A DNA stretch of 51,693 bases from Paenibacillus bouchesdurhonensis (GTDB lineage: Bacteria > Bacillota > Bacilli > Paenibacillales > Paenibacillaceae), in assembly GCF_900155685.1 (NCBI RefSeq), contig NZ_LT732548.1, forward strand, positions 2,359,642 through 2,411,334, written 5' to 3'. This document shows positions 37,044 through 46,009 of the stretch, one piece after another. Numbering within the stretch: position 1 is the first letter of the stretch; each line of letters begins with the position of its first letter. Below the pieces are notes generated by a model that ran no database searches, was not told where the DNA came from, and saw only the letters and a program-made list of their open reading frames with translations. Both the position numbers and the translations under genes were made by a program.

Positions 37044-37096
37044 AAGGTCGCATTAGCTTGCAGCAATACGCTGCGGGTGAGGCGGCCTTTTTATTT
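37044..37096 (+). terminator. Terminator after lysC
   Basis: AAGGTCGC pairs with GCGGCCTT and an inner TTGCAGC with GCTGCGG, both with G-U pairs, followed by TTTTTATTT. Confidence 0.8.
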
Positions 37097-37195
37097 AATT
37101 ATTTATTTTTGTTATTTTATCCCCCCTTCGCGTTTAAACATAAGGTATAGGTAGATGCCTATGAAGAGGAGCCGCCAACAGGGAGGACTATAAAC

Positions 37196-39625
37196 GTGTT
37201 CGATAACAAAGACTGCTTTAAGGAAATGTTCAAGAAAGAACTGGTCAGTCAATTGGGGAAACCTGTCTCTGAAGCAACGGACGCGGATGTATACAACATA
37301 CTAGGCCTATTGATACGGGAAAGGGTAGGCGAGGATTGGGCTAATACGAACCAAAGGATGAAAGCAAGCAAAGCCCGGCAAGTGTATTATTTCTCCATGG
37401 AGTTTCTTATCGGGCGGCAGTTGGGAAATAATTTGCTGAATTTGGGTGTGCTTGAGCTCGTTCGCGATGGACTCCGTGAATTGGGTTTCGATCTGGAGGC
37501 CGCAGAGGAAGAAGAAAGTGATCCGGGCTTAGGCAACGGAGGACTGGGCCGCCTTGCAGCCTGTTTCCTTGATTCCTTGGCTGCGCAGCAGCTGCCTGGC
37601 CACGGCTGCGGCATTCGCTACCGTTATGGCTTATTCGAACAGAAAATCGTCGACGGGCATCAGGTGGAGCTGCCCGATTATTGGTTGCAGAGAGGCAATG
37701 TATGGGAGGTGTGCCGGGAGGATAAGAAGGTAGAGGTTCGCTTCGGCGGGGAAGTGCATATGTCAGAGCGCGATGGTCAGCTTCATTTTGAGCTCACAGG
37801 CTTCGAGAGCATTTGGGCGATCCCCTATGATATTCCAGTGATCGGCAGCGGCTCAAGCCACGTCAATACACTTCGGCTATGGAGCGCCCGGCCCGCTAAA
37901 GGCCCCATCAAACCAAACACGGGTTATGACGGCAGTTATTATAATTACTTGAATTATTACAGATCGGTTGAATCTGTTTCCGAGTTTCTTTATCCCGACG
38001 ATTCCGAATTTGAAGGCAAGCAACTGCGTTTGAAGCAGCAGTATTTCTTATGCTCGTCTGGCCTGCAAAGCATACTTAGAACCTTTGACAAACTGGGGTT
38101 GCCTATAGCGTCTTTGCCAGACAAAGCAGCGATACATATCAATGATACGCATCCCACGCTCGTAATTCCGGAGCTTATGCGGATATTGATGGACGAGAAG
38201 CGCTGCTCCTGGGAAGAGGCGTGGCATATTACGAACCGCGCAGTATCCTATACGAATCATACGACGCTGAGTGAAGCGCTGGAGAAATGGCCAATTGCTT
38301 TGGTAAAGCAGCTATTGCCCCGTATCTATATGATTATCGAAGAATTGAATAAACGATTTTGCGCCGAGCTTCTGAAGCATTACCCTGGGGATCACAATCG
38401 GATTTCCCAGCTGGCGATTATTTATGGTGATCAAATTCGGATGGCCAATTTAGCGATCGTCGGCAGCTATAGCATTAATGGCGTGGCCTCCCTTCATACA
38501 GAAATATTGAAGAACCGTGAAATGAAAGCATTTTATGAGCTTTATCCTGAGAGGTTCAATAATAAAACGAATGGTATTTCGCATCGGCGGTGGCTTATCC
38601 ACGCCAACCCTGATTTAGCAAGGCTGGTTACGGAAGTGATCGGCTCCCGTTGGATAACCGAGCCCCAGGAACTGGTCGGTTTAATCAAATATGCCGAGGA
38701 TCGCAGCTTTGTCGAGAGGATTCGGGAGGTTAAGCGGGGAAACAAGCTGCGCCTCGCTAAATATGTGCGGGATAAACTGCATATCAACATCGATCCGGAT
38801 TCTATTTTTGATGTTCAAGCCAAGCGCCTCCATGCCTATAAGCGTCAGTTGCTCAACGTATTGCATATGATGCATCTATACAACCAGCTGAAGGATAATC
38901 CTTCCGCCGATATTTCGCCACGGACATTTCTGTTCAGCGCCAAAGCCGCACCCGGATATTATCTGGCCAAGAACATCATTAAATTGATTAATACGGTGGC
39001 GGATACCGTCAACCGCGATCAGGCCGTACGTGACAAGATGAAGGTTGTTTTCCTTGAGAACTATTCCGTATCCTTGGCGGAGAAGCTGATTCCCGCAGCG
39101 GATGTCAGCGAGCAAATCTCGACGGCGGGCAAAGAGGCTTCAGGAACCGGAAATATGAAATTCATGATGAATGGGGCGCTGACGATCGGCACTTTGGACG
39201 GGGCCAATGTGGAAATGTACAATATGTTAGGCGACGACAATATGTTTCTCTTCGGATTGAGGGCGGAACAGGTGATGGCATTCAATCAGAGCGGCGAATA
39301 TTCCCCTTGGCATATTTATGATGTGGATTCGCGGGTGAAGGAAGTGATGGATCAGTTGATCGAGCCAGGCCGCTTCTGCTCGGAAGGCCAGGATTTCGAT
39401 TCGATTTATCAATCAGTGCTCCAGCATCAGGACGAGTTTTTTGTGCTCAAGGATTTTGCCAGCTATGTGGAAGCCCAACTACGGATTGATCTTGCTTATT
39501 GCAATCCTAGCGATTGGTTGAAAAAATCCATTCTTAATATCGCTCACTCCGGCAAGTTTTCCAGCGATCATACGATTAAGCAATACGCATCGGGCATATG
39601 GAATATCGAGCCCTTAAAAATGTGA
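37196..39625 (+). CDS. glgP: Glycogen/maltodextrin phosphorylase
   Basis: The 809-residue GT35 enzyme releases glucose-1-phosphate from alpha-1,4-glucans. The N-terminal part has the GNGGLGRLAACFLDS motif and the PLP-lysine site reads EASGTGNMKFMMNGALTIGTLDGANVE; all are conserved, and length is normal. The start is GTG at 37196 with GGGAGGA upstream. It stands alone here, without glgB, glgC, glgD or glgA, and between lysC and yqhV, so it is probably a single transcript; in sporulating Bacillales stored glycogen is used during sporulation, which may be relevant beside spoIIIA. Confidence 0.96.
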   Translation: MFDNKDCFKEMFKKELVSQLGKPVSEATDADVYNILGLLIRERVGEDWANTNQRMKASKARQVYYFSMEFLIGRQLGNNLLNLGVLELVRDGLRELGFDLEAAEEEESDPGLGNGGLGRLAACFLDSLAAQQLPGHGCGIRYRYGLFEQKIVDGHQVELPDYWLQRGNVWEVCREDKKVEVRFGGEVHMSERDGQLHFELTGFESIWAIPYDIPVIGSGSSHVNTLRLWSARPAKGPIKPNTGYDGSYYNYLNYYRSVESVSEFLYPDDSEFEGKQLRLKQQYFLCSSGLQSILRTFDKLGLPIASLPDKAAIHINDTHPTLVIPELMRILMDEKRCSWEEAWHITNRAVSYTNHTTLSEALEKWPIALVKQLLPRIYMIIEELNKRFCAELLKHYPGDHNRISQLAIIYGDQIRMANLAIVGSYSINGVASLHTEILKNREMKAFYELYPERFNNKTNGISHRRWLIHANPDLARLVTEVIGSRWITEPQELVGLIKYAEDRSFVERIREVKRGNKLRLAKYVRDKLHINIDPDSIFDVQAKRLHAYKRQLLNVLHMMHLYNQLKDNPSADISPRTFLFSAKAAPGYYLAKNIIKLINTVADTVNRDQAVRDKMKVVFLENYSVSLAEKLIPAADVSEQISTAGKEASGTGNMKFMMNGALTIGTLDGANVEMYNMLGDDNMFLFGLRAEQVMAFNQSGEYSPWHIYDVDSRVKEVMDQLIEPGRFCSEGQDFDSIYQSVLQHQDEFFVLKDFASYVEAQLRIDLAYCNPSDWLKKSILNIAHSGKFSSDHTIKQYASGIWNIEPLKM

Positions 39626-39648
39626 GAAAGGAAATAGCATTGCCTAGT

Positions 39649-39690
39649 AGAAGGTCACCGAATTAGCGGTGGCCTTCTTTCTATTTTTTG
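39649..39690 (+). terminator. Terminator after glgP
   Basis: AGAAGG-T-CACCG pairs with CGGTG-G-CCTTCT around AATTAG, followed by TTCTATTTTTT. Confidence 0.9.
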
Positions 39691-39755
39691 CAAATAAAAA
39701 GAGATGGCGGGGCATAAGGTAAGAGAGAATGGACAAGAAGGGAGGGGATTCGGTT

Positions 39756-40022
39756 GTGCTCGATAAATTCGTGGCCAGCATGGCAACCATTCGAATAATT
39801 TCCGGTTCGATCGAAATCGCAGCCGCCTTATTGATGTTTAAGCTGGGGCGGGTGGATAAGGCGTTGGCGGTGAACTCTATGCTTGCGTTTGTCGGGCCGA
39901 CAGTCCTTCTTATCACGACGGCAATCGGGCTTGCCGGGATGGCAGATAAACTGTCATGGAGTAAATTGATTTGGATCGGCTGCGGCATTTCATGTCTCTT
40001 AATCGGCATTTTGAAGAAATGA
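39756..40022 (+). CDS. yqhV: Membrane protein YqhV (DUF2619)
   Basis: The 88-residue protein has three hydrophobic segments (ISGSIEIAAALLMF, MLAFVGPTVLLITTAIGLAG, LIWIGCGISCLLIGIL) and matches B. subtilis YqhV in length and in its place directly before spoIIIAA. A GTG at 39756 lies eight bases behind GGGAGGGG and is preferred to the ATG at 39729. Function unknown; a link to sporulation is suggested only by position. Confidence 0.85.
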   Translation: MLDKFVASMATIRIISGSIEIAAALLMFKLGRVDKALAVNSMLAFVGPTVLLITTAIGLAGMADKLSWSKLIWIGCGISCLLIGILKK

Positions 40023-40033
40023 TAGATTTCCCG

Positions 40034-40061
40034 TCATAAAGACAAAGTACAGGCATAAACA
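40034..40061 (+). promoter_or_regulatory. Candidate sigma-E promoter of the spoIIIA operon
   Basis: TCATAAA (40034-40040), 13 bp, then CATAAACA (40054-40061) resembles the mother-cell sigma-E pattern (TCATATT, 13-14 bp, CATACAMT). It lies about 70 bp before the spoIIIAA start codon, the expected place. Confidence 0.55.
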
Positions 40062-40132
40062 TGAGATTATAACACGAACAAAGCAATAGAGTGGTTGATT
40101 TTTTTGGAAAAGAAGTATTTGGGGGTACATGG

Positions 40133-41134
40133 ATGAACAACCCTAGCTGGTTAGCTGTATTTCCCGATAACATCCGCTCCATGCTTCTTAAGCTGCCTCC
40201 CGCTTTGTTTGCAAGCTTGGAGGAAATCCGCATTCGTGAGGGACGGCCTATGGAAGTGAATGCCGCTGGCAGGCATTATTTCCTGACCCCGGATGGTGAA
40301 ACGACCCGCGATCCGGCATTCGCCTATAAGCCAGGCAAGCAGGAAGGCAACCGGCTCCTTGATTTAATAACGAATCATTCTCTGTACACAATGGAAGAGG
40401 AACTGCGTAAAGGCTTTATAACGATTGCCGGAGGCCACCGAGTCGGACTTGCGGGCAGAACCGTCTTGAGCGGAGGAAAAGTAGAGCATATCAGGGACAT
40501 AAGCGGCTTTAATGTTCGAATTGCAAGAGAGGTGCTAGGCGTCAGCAACCGTATATTGCCTAATTTGCTTGATTTCAAGCATAGGACAGTCTTTCATACG
40601 CTAATTTTGTCTCCGCCTCAGCAGGGAAAGACAACCTTGATTCGCGATCTTGCCAGAGGGATCAGCAGCGGTGCCTGGGGACATCCAGAGGCAAAGTGGC
40701 CAGGTCTGAAAGTCGGGATTATCGATGAACGTTCAGAGATTGCCGGCAGCAAGCGCGGGGTGCCCAGTTTTGATGTAGGCCCGAGAACTGATGTGATGGA
40801 CGGCTGCCCCAAGGCGGAAGGAATTATGATGATGATCCGCTCCATGTCTCCGGACGTGATCATTGTAGATGAAATCGGCCGTCCTGAGGACGCGGACGCT
40901 TTGGCCGAAGCCTTGCATGCCGGGGTAAAAGTGATTGCTACCGCCCATGGATCAGACGTGAGCGAGCTGTCCCATAGGCCCGCGTTCTCTAAACTAGCCG
41001 ATCCGCCTTTCTTTGAAATGTATGCCGTACTTAACCGCAGTGACAATGGGCTTGCCTTTCGCCTTTGGGACGGCAAGCGGAGGGGAATAGACAATACAGG
41101 ACTGAACGTGAAGGGCAGGGAACGATATGGTTAA
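40133..41134 (+). CDS. spoIIIAA: Stage III sporulation protein AA (secretion-type ATPase)
   Basis: The 333-residue ATPase resembles type II/IV secretion motors and powers the SpoIIIA-SpoIIQ channel joining mother cell and forespore. Walker A is SPPQQGKTTLIRD, Walker B IIVDEIGRPEDADA, and the Asp/His-box reads GIIDERSEIAG. ATG at 40133 with GGGGGT six bases ahead is preferred to the earlier frame opening (40091). Slightly longer than B. subtilis SpoIIIAA (307). Its stop overlaps the start of spoIIIAB by eight bases. Confidence 0.95.
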   Translation: MNNPSWLAVFPDNIRSMLLKLPPALFASLEEIRIREGRPMEVNAAGRHYFLTPDGETTRDPAFAYKPGKQEGNRLLDLITNHSLYTMEEELRKGFITIAGGHRVGLAGRTVLSGGKVEHIRDISGFNVRIAREVLGVSNRILPNLLDFKHRTVFHTLILSPPQQGKTTLIRDLARGISSGAWGHPEAKWPGLKVGIIDERSEIAGSKRGVPSFDVGPRTDVMDGCPKAEGIMMMIRSMSPDVIIVDEIGRPEDADALAEALHAGVKVIATAHGSDVSELSHRPAFSKLADPPFFEMYAVLNRSDNGLAFRLWDGKRRGIDNTGLNVKGRERYG

Positions 41135-41645
41135 GATGCTGGGCGCGGCAATGGTGCTCCTTGCGGCCACGCTCGCTGGATTAGCGAAGGCGCGGCAATT
41201 TGCCAGTCGTCCGAATCAGATTCGGAGGCTCATTCTGGCGCTTAAGCGGCTGGAAACGGAGATTATGTATGGCTACACACCGCTGCCTGATGCGCTGCAG
41301 CGCATCGGGGATCAGAGCGGTGAGCCGATAAAGGCACTGTTTGAAAGAGCCGCGACCCAGATGAATCCGCCGTTAAATTGGACAGCCCAGCAGAGCCTGC
41401 ATCATGCCGTCGAAGCGGGGTGGAAGCATACAGCAATGAAGGCGGCGGAGAAGGAGGTCATGCTCCAGCTTGGATTTACGTTAGGGACAAGCGACCGGAC
41501 AAATCAGCTGGGGCATATCGCAACAGCGGTACGCCAACTGGAGAGTGAGGAGCATGCTGCGCGCGAAGAACAAGCGCGTTATGAGAAAATGTCCAAAAGC
41601 TTAGGGCTGCTTGGCGGGGCGTTTATCGTTATTTTGCTCTATTAA
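41127..41645 (+). CDS. spoIIIAB: Stage III sporulation protein AB
   Basis: The 172-residue mother-cell protein has an N-terminal membrane segment (MLGAAMVLLAATLAGLA) and a helical body with LKRLETEIMYGYTPLPDALQRI, matching B. subtilis SpoIIIAB, which resembles a GspF-type platform protein. A C-terminal hydrophobic stretch (SLGLLGGAFIVILLY) ends it. It overlaps spoIIIAA by eight bases, implying coupled translation. Confidence 0.95.
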   Translation: MVKMLGAAMVLLAATLAGLAKARQFASRPNQIRRLILALKRLETEIMYGYTPLPDALQRIGDQSGEPIKALFERAATQMNPPLNWTAQQSLHHAVEAGWKHTAMKAAEKEVMLQLGFTLGTSDRTNQLGHIATAVRQLESEEHAAREEQARYEKMSKSLGLLGGAFIVILLY

Positions 41646-41710
41646 CTGGAACTACCCTCCCATCATCGATGACTTTGTATTTGCAAAAATGATCGTGAGG
41701 TGCCAAATCA

Positions 41711-41914
41711 ATGAACTTAGAAGTGAACGCCATATTTCAAATTGCAGGCATTGGCATCATTATCGCCATGATACACACCGTGCTAAAGCAAATGGGCAAA
41801 GAGGACATGGCGCATTGGGTGACCGTGATCGGATTCGTCGTTGTGTTGTTCATGGTCATCCGATTACTAGACAGTCTATTTCAGGAAATTAAATCGATCT
41901 TTTTATTCCAGTAG
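41711..41914 (+). CDS. spoIIIAC: Stage III sporulation protein AC
   Basis: The 67-residue membrane protein has two transmembrane helices around the conserved HTVLKQMGKEDMAHW loop, the SpoIIIAC/SpoIIIAD family hallmark. Length equals B. subtilis SpoIIIAC (68). Part of the mother-cell side of the feeding-tube channel. GTGAGGTG stands ahead of the ATG. Confidence 0.96.
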   Translation: MNLEVNAIFQIAGIGIIIAMIHTVLKQMGKEDMAHWVTVIGFVVVLFMVIRLLDSLFQEIKSIFLFQ

Positions 41915-41925
41915 GTGATTCGGCA

Positions 41926-42315
41926 GTGGAAATGATTCAGATCGTAGGCTTGGGACTGATCGCCACCATACTCATCCTCACTATCAAAGAGCAAAAGCCG
42001 ATGTTTGCATTTCTCATCACGATTGCCACGGGCATCATGATCTTTATGTATCTAGCAGGAAAAATCGGCGAAATCATCGAGGTGCTGGAGCAGTTGGCCG
42101 AATCCTCCGGTGTGCAGATGATCTACCTCAAGACGATCCTTAAGATTATCGGAATCGCCTACATTGCTGAATTCGGAGCCCAAATCGTCAGAGATGCCGG
42201 ACAAGAAAGCATTGCTTCCAAAATTGAGCTGGCGGGAAAAATACTCATCATGGTTTTGGCCATTCCAATCATCAGCATCATCATTGAAACTGTAATGAGG
42301 ATGCTGCCTGCTTAA
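41926..42315 (+). CDS. spoIIIAD: Stage III sporulation protein AD
   Basis: The 129-residue membrane protein has four hydrophobic segments and the strongly kept block ILKIIGIAYIAEFGAQ followed by DAGQESIASKIELAGKI, as in B. subtilis SpoIIIAD. The start is GTG at 41926 (GGTGATTC upstream), 11 bases after spoIIIAC; an ATG six bases later is an alternative. Confidence 0.95.
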   Translation: MEMIQIVGLGLIATILILTIKEQKPMFAFLITIATGIMIFMYLAGKIGEIIEVLEQLAESSGVQMIYLKTILKIIGIAYIAEFGAQIVRDAGQESIASKIELAGKILIMVLAIPIISIIIETVMRMLPA

Positions 42316-42332
42316 CGAAATGGGGACAAGTG

Positions 42333-43529
42333 ATGAAAAAGACGAAATTCATTTTGCGTAACCGATCGATTCTAGTTCTTGTCCTCGGCCTCGTCATTTT
42401 GTGGCCAATACCGATGTTTGCGGCAGCCCCAGATGATAATTGGATCAACAAACAGGCAGAAGAGCTTCCTACGGATCAGGTGGAAATCTATTGGCAGGAG
42501 CTGATGAAGGAATATGGCGGTTTTTTTCCGGATCAGAACATTCCTTCTTTTATGGAGATGCTGCTGCAGGATGGGAATGGGGATTCGTTTAGTGTAAAAG
42601 CAGGCGCGATGGGTCTTTTGAAATATATGTGGCACGAGGTACTGTACAACGGGCATATTTTGACGACGATTGTCCTCCTCTCGGTATTCAGCTCGATTCT
42701 AGAAACATTTCAAACTGCCTTTGAACGCAAACAAGTCAGTAAAGTGGCCTATGCCATTTGTTATATGGTTATTCTCATTTTGGCGATCAACAGCTTTCAT
42801 GTCGCGATTACATATGCTACGGACGCAATTCGAAGCATGATCGATTTTATGATGGCGATGGTGCCGCTGCTGTTCACTCTGCTGGCTTCTATGGGCAACA
42901 TGGTCACCGTATCTGTCACGCACCCGCTCGTGGTGTTCATGGTGCATACGGTAGGTACGGTTGTCTACACGATTGTCTTCCCTTTGCTCTTCTTCTCGGC
43001 TGTCTTGCATATCGTCAGTTCATTGTCAGAGAAGTACAAGCTGACCCAGCTTGCCAATTTATTGCGTACGATCAGCATGGCGCTGCTTGGAGTCATGCTG
43101 ACCATCTTCCTCGCCGTCATCTCAGTAAAAGGAATTACCGGCTCGGTGGCGGACGGTGTGACGCTTCGGACGGCCAAATATTTGACCGGGAACTTCGTCC
43201 CGGTTGTAGGTAAAGTATTTGCCGATGCGACGGATACCGTCATATCGGCCTCATTGCTCGTGAAAAATTCGATCGGACTTGTCGGCGTAATCATTCTGCT
43301 GTTTTTATGCGCTTTTCCCGCTATTAAAATTTTGACTTTAGCTTTGATTTATAACTTATCGGCAGCGGTCATGCAGCCGTTAGGAGAGACGCCGATCGTA
43401 GCCTGCCTGGAGACGATTGGAAAGAGCATGATATATGTGTTCGCTGCCCTCGCCGCAGTTGGATTAATGTTCTTTCTTGCCATCACAATTACCTTAACCG
43501 CTGGCAACGTCACAGTGATGATGAGATAG
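42333..43529 (+). CDS. spoIIIAE: Stage III sporulation protein AE
   Basis: The 398-residue polytopic protein has a signal-type N-terminus (ILVLVLGLVILWPIPMFAAAP) and then eight or so membrane spans. Kept blocks include KVAYAICYMVILILAINSFH, TRTAK-like VTLRTAKYLTGNFVP and DATDTVISASLLVKNSIG, and the ending ITLTAGNVTVMMR. It is thought to be the core channel/permease of the SpoIIIA complex. ATG at 42333 is preferred to the GTG three bases earlier. Confidence 0.95.
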   Translation: MKKTKFILRNRSILVLVLGLVILWPIPMFAAAPDDNWINKQAEELPTDQVEIYWQELMKEYGGFFPDQNIPSFMEMLLQDGNGDSFSVKAGAMGLLKYMWHEVLYNGHILTTIVLLSVFSSILETFQTAFERKQVSKVAYAICYMVILILAINSFHVAITYATDAIRSMIDFMMAMVPLLFTLLASMGNMVTVSVTHPLVVFMVHTVGTVVYTIVFPLLFFSAVLHIVSSLSEKYKLTQLANLLRTISMALLGVMLTIFLAVISVKGITGSVADGVTLRTAKYLTGNFVPVVGKVFADATDTVISASLLVKNSIGLVGVIILLFLCAFPAIKILTLALIYNLSAAVMQPLGETPIVACLETIGKSMIYVFAALAAVGLMFFLAITITLTAGNVTVMMR

Positions 43530-43551
43530 AAGGAATGTGGGGGATGTCTTA

Positions 43552-44340
43552 ATGACCTGGCTAGCAGAATGGTTGAAGCAAATTATTTTTGTTGTGCTTC
43601 TGGCGACGTTCATCGATTTGCTGCTTCCTAACCGTTCGATGGAGAGATATGTAAAGCTTGTAGTCAGCCTACTCATTTTACTAACTCTGATTTCACCGGT
43701 GATGCGCCTGTTTGCTCCGGATGCGCAGCGGCAACTAGAGACGGCCCTTATGGATAGTACGGGGGAAGGGGCCGTAGGAGCAGTCGGAACCGACGAAATA
43801 TTGCGGCAAGGGGAGCAAATGAGGATGAAAAGGGAACGTGAAGCGATTGAGATGGCTAGCGAGGAAGCGGCGAAGCGGATCAAAGAGCAAATCGAGCGGG
43901 AAACCGGTCAACGTGTGGAACGTGTAGTCGTTGGACTGGAACCGCCTGAGAACGGAGTGGAACCCCTCATCTCTGCCGTTGAAGTGTACATCACTCAGGA
44001 ACGGGGACAGGAGGAGCAGGAGGAGCAGGAGCTATCCAGCGAGGAGAATACGCCGAATAAAGGACGGAGCGAGGAGCTGGAGCAAATCTCTATCGCCCCG
44101 GTCGAGCCGATTCGCATAAAGGTAGAGCCTCCGGGAAATCAAGATACCGATGAGGTCGCTGGTGAAAGTGTCCCGGCGATGGCGATAACCGGGAGAGTCA
44201 GTCCAACCGGTGAAAGATCCGTTTCCACGAATAACAATGCACAAACATACGGTCTTACAGAACAAATTGCCGATATCCTGACACGCAACTGGGGAATTCC
44301 AAGAGAACTCGTTCGCGTCGTGATTGAGGAAATTAATTAG
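43552..44340 (+). CDS. spoIIIAF: Stage III sporulation protein AF
   Basis: The 262-residue protein has two N-terminal membrane helices (IIFVVLLATFIDLLLPNRSMERY, LVVSLLILLTLISPVMRLF) and a ring-building soluble domain. It is about 55 residues longer than B. subtilis SpoIIIAF (206), owing to a Glu/Gln/Pro-rich, disordered-looking segment (about 155-235, with EEQEEQELSSEE) before the conserved end IADILTRNWGIPRELVRVVIEE. ATG at 43552 lies eight bases after GGGGGAT; a GTG at 43537 is the alternative. Confidence 0.9.
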   Translation: MTWLAEWLKQIIFVVLLATFIDLLLPNRSMERYVKLVVSLLILLTLISPVMRLFAPDAQRQLETALMDSTGEGAVGAVGTDEILRQGEQMRMKREREAIEMASEEAAKRIKEQIERETGQRVERVVVGLEPPENGVEPLISAVEVYITQERGQEEQEEQELSSEENTPNKGRSEELEQISIAPVEPIRIKVEPPGNQDTDEVAGESVPAMAITGRVSPTGERSVSTNNNAQTYGLTEQIADILTRNWGIPRELVRVVIEEIN

Positions 44341-44356
44341 CAAGGGGGGGATGATG

Positions 44357-45001
44357 ATGATGAATTGGTGGAAGAAACTAGAGTCGTTCATTGGGCGAAG
44401 CCTGGAGGGCAAGAAGAAGCTAAATACTTATCGCCTGCTTATTATACTCGGGTTAATCGGAGTGGCGATTATGCTGTTTAATTCTTTTGTCAACGTGAAA
44501 AAGATCGACTCTGGCGGGGCGGGGAGAGAGCCTCCGACAGGGCAAGAGGTACTGTCGTCCGTGCTCCCCGAGCAGGGAGCTGCGGCTGGCACCTTTGATG
44601 CTATTGAAATGTCGCTCGAGAACAAGACGAAGGAAATTTTGGAGAAAATCGTTGGCGTCGGAGCTGTAGACGTACTTGTAACGATCGATTCGACAGAAGA
44701 GCTCATCATCGGACGCAATACGAAGGATACGCAGCAATTGACGGAAGAGAATGACAGAGACGGGGGAAAGCGGCATATTACCCAGTATACCCGGGATGGT
44801 CAAATTGTAACAAATGAAGAGAGCGGAAGTGAAAAGCCGATTGTTACGAAAAAAATCAAGCCGAAGGTTCGAGGGGTTCTAATTGTGGCGAGAGGCGCTG
44901 AAAATAAGACCGTGAAAAATTTAATTGTCGACGCGGTGGAAAAGGGGCTGAACGTCCCGGCATACCGGATATCCGTCGTACCAAGAAAACAATCGCAGTA
45001 A
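44357..45001 (+). CDS. spoIIIAG: Stage III sporulation protein AG
   Basis: The 214-residue protein has a short cytosolic head, one membrane helix (LLIILGLIGVAIMLFNSF) and an EscJ/PrgK-like ring-building domain (KEILEKIVGVGAVDVLVTIDSTEE ... VRGVLIVARGAENKTVKNLIVDAVEKGLNV). In B. subtilis it forms a large 30-mer ring between the two spore membranes. Four consecutive ATG codons (44351-44360) follow AAGGGGGGG; the exact start is uncertain within ten bases. Confidence 0.93.
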   Translation: MMNWWKKLESFIGRSLEGKKKLNTYRLLIILGLIGVAIMLFNSFVNVKKIDSGGAGREPPTGQEVLSSVLPEQGAAAGTFDAIEMSLENKTKEILEKIVGVGAVDVLVTIDSTEELIIGRNTKDTQQLTEENDRDGGKRHITQYTRDGQIVTNEESGSEKPIVTKKIKPKVRGVLIVARGAENKTVKNLIVDAVEKGLNVPAYRISVVPRKQSQ

Positions 45002-45061
45002 ACCTAAGGATTCAACTTTATTAAAAATAATTAAAAACAACGATTCTAGGAGGAAAATGCA

Positions 45062-45841
45062 ATGAAATCGAAAAGACAGACAATTTGGCTTGTCTCTATG
45101 CTTAGCTTAATGGTTATTCTCTCAGCTTATTATTTATTTACGGAAGATTCCGCAACGAATAAGCCTAAAACAGCCGATGGGAAGCAGGTTACGACGATGG
45201 AGCAAGCGGCGACTCAGGAAACCATAATTGAAGGCGGCGCATTATCCGATGATGATATCATTGTTACGGAGGTTACGGCGGAGGATGACGCAGTGAAGGA
45301 TATGTTAAATTCCGAAGAGCAGCCTGCTCTTGATAGCGAAAGCACAGATGCTTCGAAGCAGCAGGCGGAAATTAACGAGAAGACAGGTCAAGACGGTCAA
45401 AAATCCGAACAGCCAGAGGCCGCTGATCAGGCTTCAGAGAGCGTGAAGGATGAAGATGTACTTAAAAAGTTAGAGTCGGAGGGAACGCTATCTAGAGACT
45501 ACTTAACCGCGTATCAGATGGATCGGGCCGAGCAGAATACTAGAAAGCATGAGCAACTGATGCAAACGATGAACGATGATAAGAAATCCTTGGATGAAGC
45601 GGCAATGGCCCAGCAGCAGCTCAGTGCGCTGGAGGAGAAGGAAGCAAAAATTACTGACATCGAAGAACGTCTTCAACAGCAGTATGCCAATGCTGTAGTG
45701 ACGGAAGATAATGACAGCTATAGAGTCGTCGTCATCAGCGAAAAACTTCAAGTAAAAGAGGCCGTAAGCATCGTCGATATGGTCATTAAAGAGCTTGGCG
45801 TGTCTCAGGATAAAGTTCAAGTTCAGTATGTATCGCAATAA
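45062..45841 (+). CDS. spoIIIAH: Stage III sporulation protein AH
   Basis: The 259-residue protein has one N-terminal membrane helix (IWLVSMLSLMVILSAYYLF), an acidic, Gln/Ser-rich linker longer than in B. subtilis (218 residues), and a C-terminal YscJ/FliF-like domain (YRVVVISEKLQVKEAVSIVDMVIKELGV). It binds forespore SpoIIQ to close the channel. AGGAGG (45048-45053) precedes the ATG. Last gene of the operon, ended by a hairpin. Confidence 0.93.
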   Translation: MKSKRQTIWLVSMLSLMVILSAYYLFTEDSATNKPKTADGKQVTTMEQAATQETIIEGGALSDDDIIVTEVTAEDDAVKDMLNSEEQPALDSESTDASKQQAEINEKTGQDGQKSEQPEAADQASESVKDEDVLKKLESEGTLSRDYLTAYQMDRAEQNTRKHEQLMQTMNDDKKSLDEAAMAQQQLSALEEKEAKITDIEERLQQQYANAVVTEDNDSYRVVVISEKLQVKEAVSIVDMVIKELGVSQDKVQVQYVSQ

Positions 45842-45893
45842 TCACTCAGGTATTCAGTCCCGTTAAAATTAATCATTTTCCTAGTAAAATTGG

Positions 45894-45921
45894 AGAGTCC
45901 AAGAGGATCTTGGACTCTTTC
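45894..45921 (+). terminator. Terminator after spoIIIAH
   Basis: A perfect ten-base stem AGAGTCCAAG / CTTGGACTCT with an AGGAT loop is followed by TT and CCATTTTG; the T-tract is short. Confidence 0.8.
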
Positions 45922-45936
45922 CATTTTGATCGATTG

Positions 45937-45945
45937 TGATATAAT
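45937..45945 (+). promoter_or_regulatory. Extended -10 promoter of accBC
   Basis: TGATATAAT carries the TG extension and a perfect TATAAT (45940-45945); the -35 (TTTCCA, 16 bp upstream) is poor. It lies 65-70 bp before accB. Confidence 0.6.
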
Positions 45946-46009
45946 ACATAAAGTTATGATGCGAAAAGGCCCGAGCTTTGCGAAAAAGCTGAAGGAGTGA
46001 AGGGAAAAT

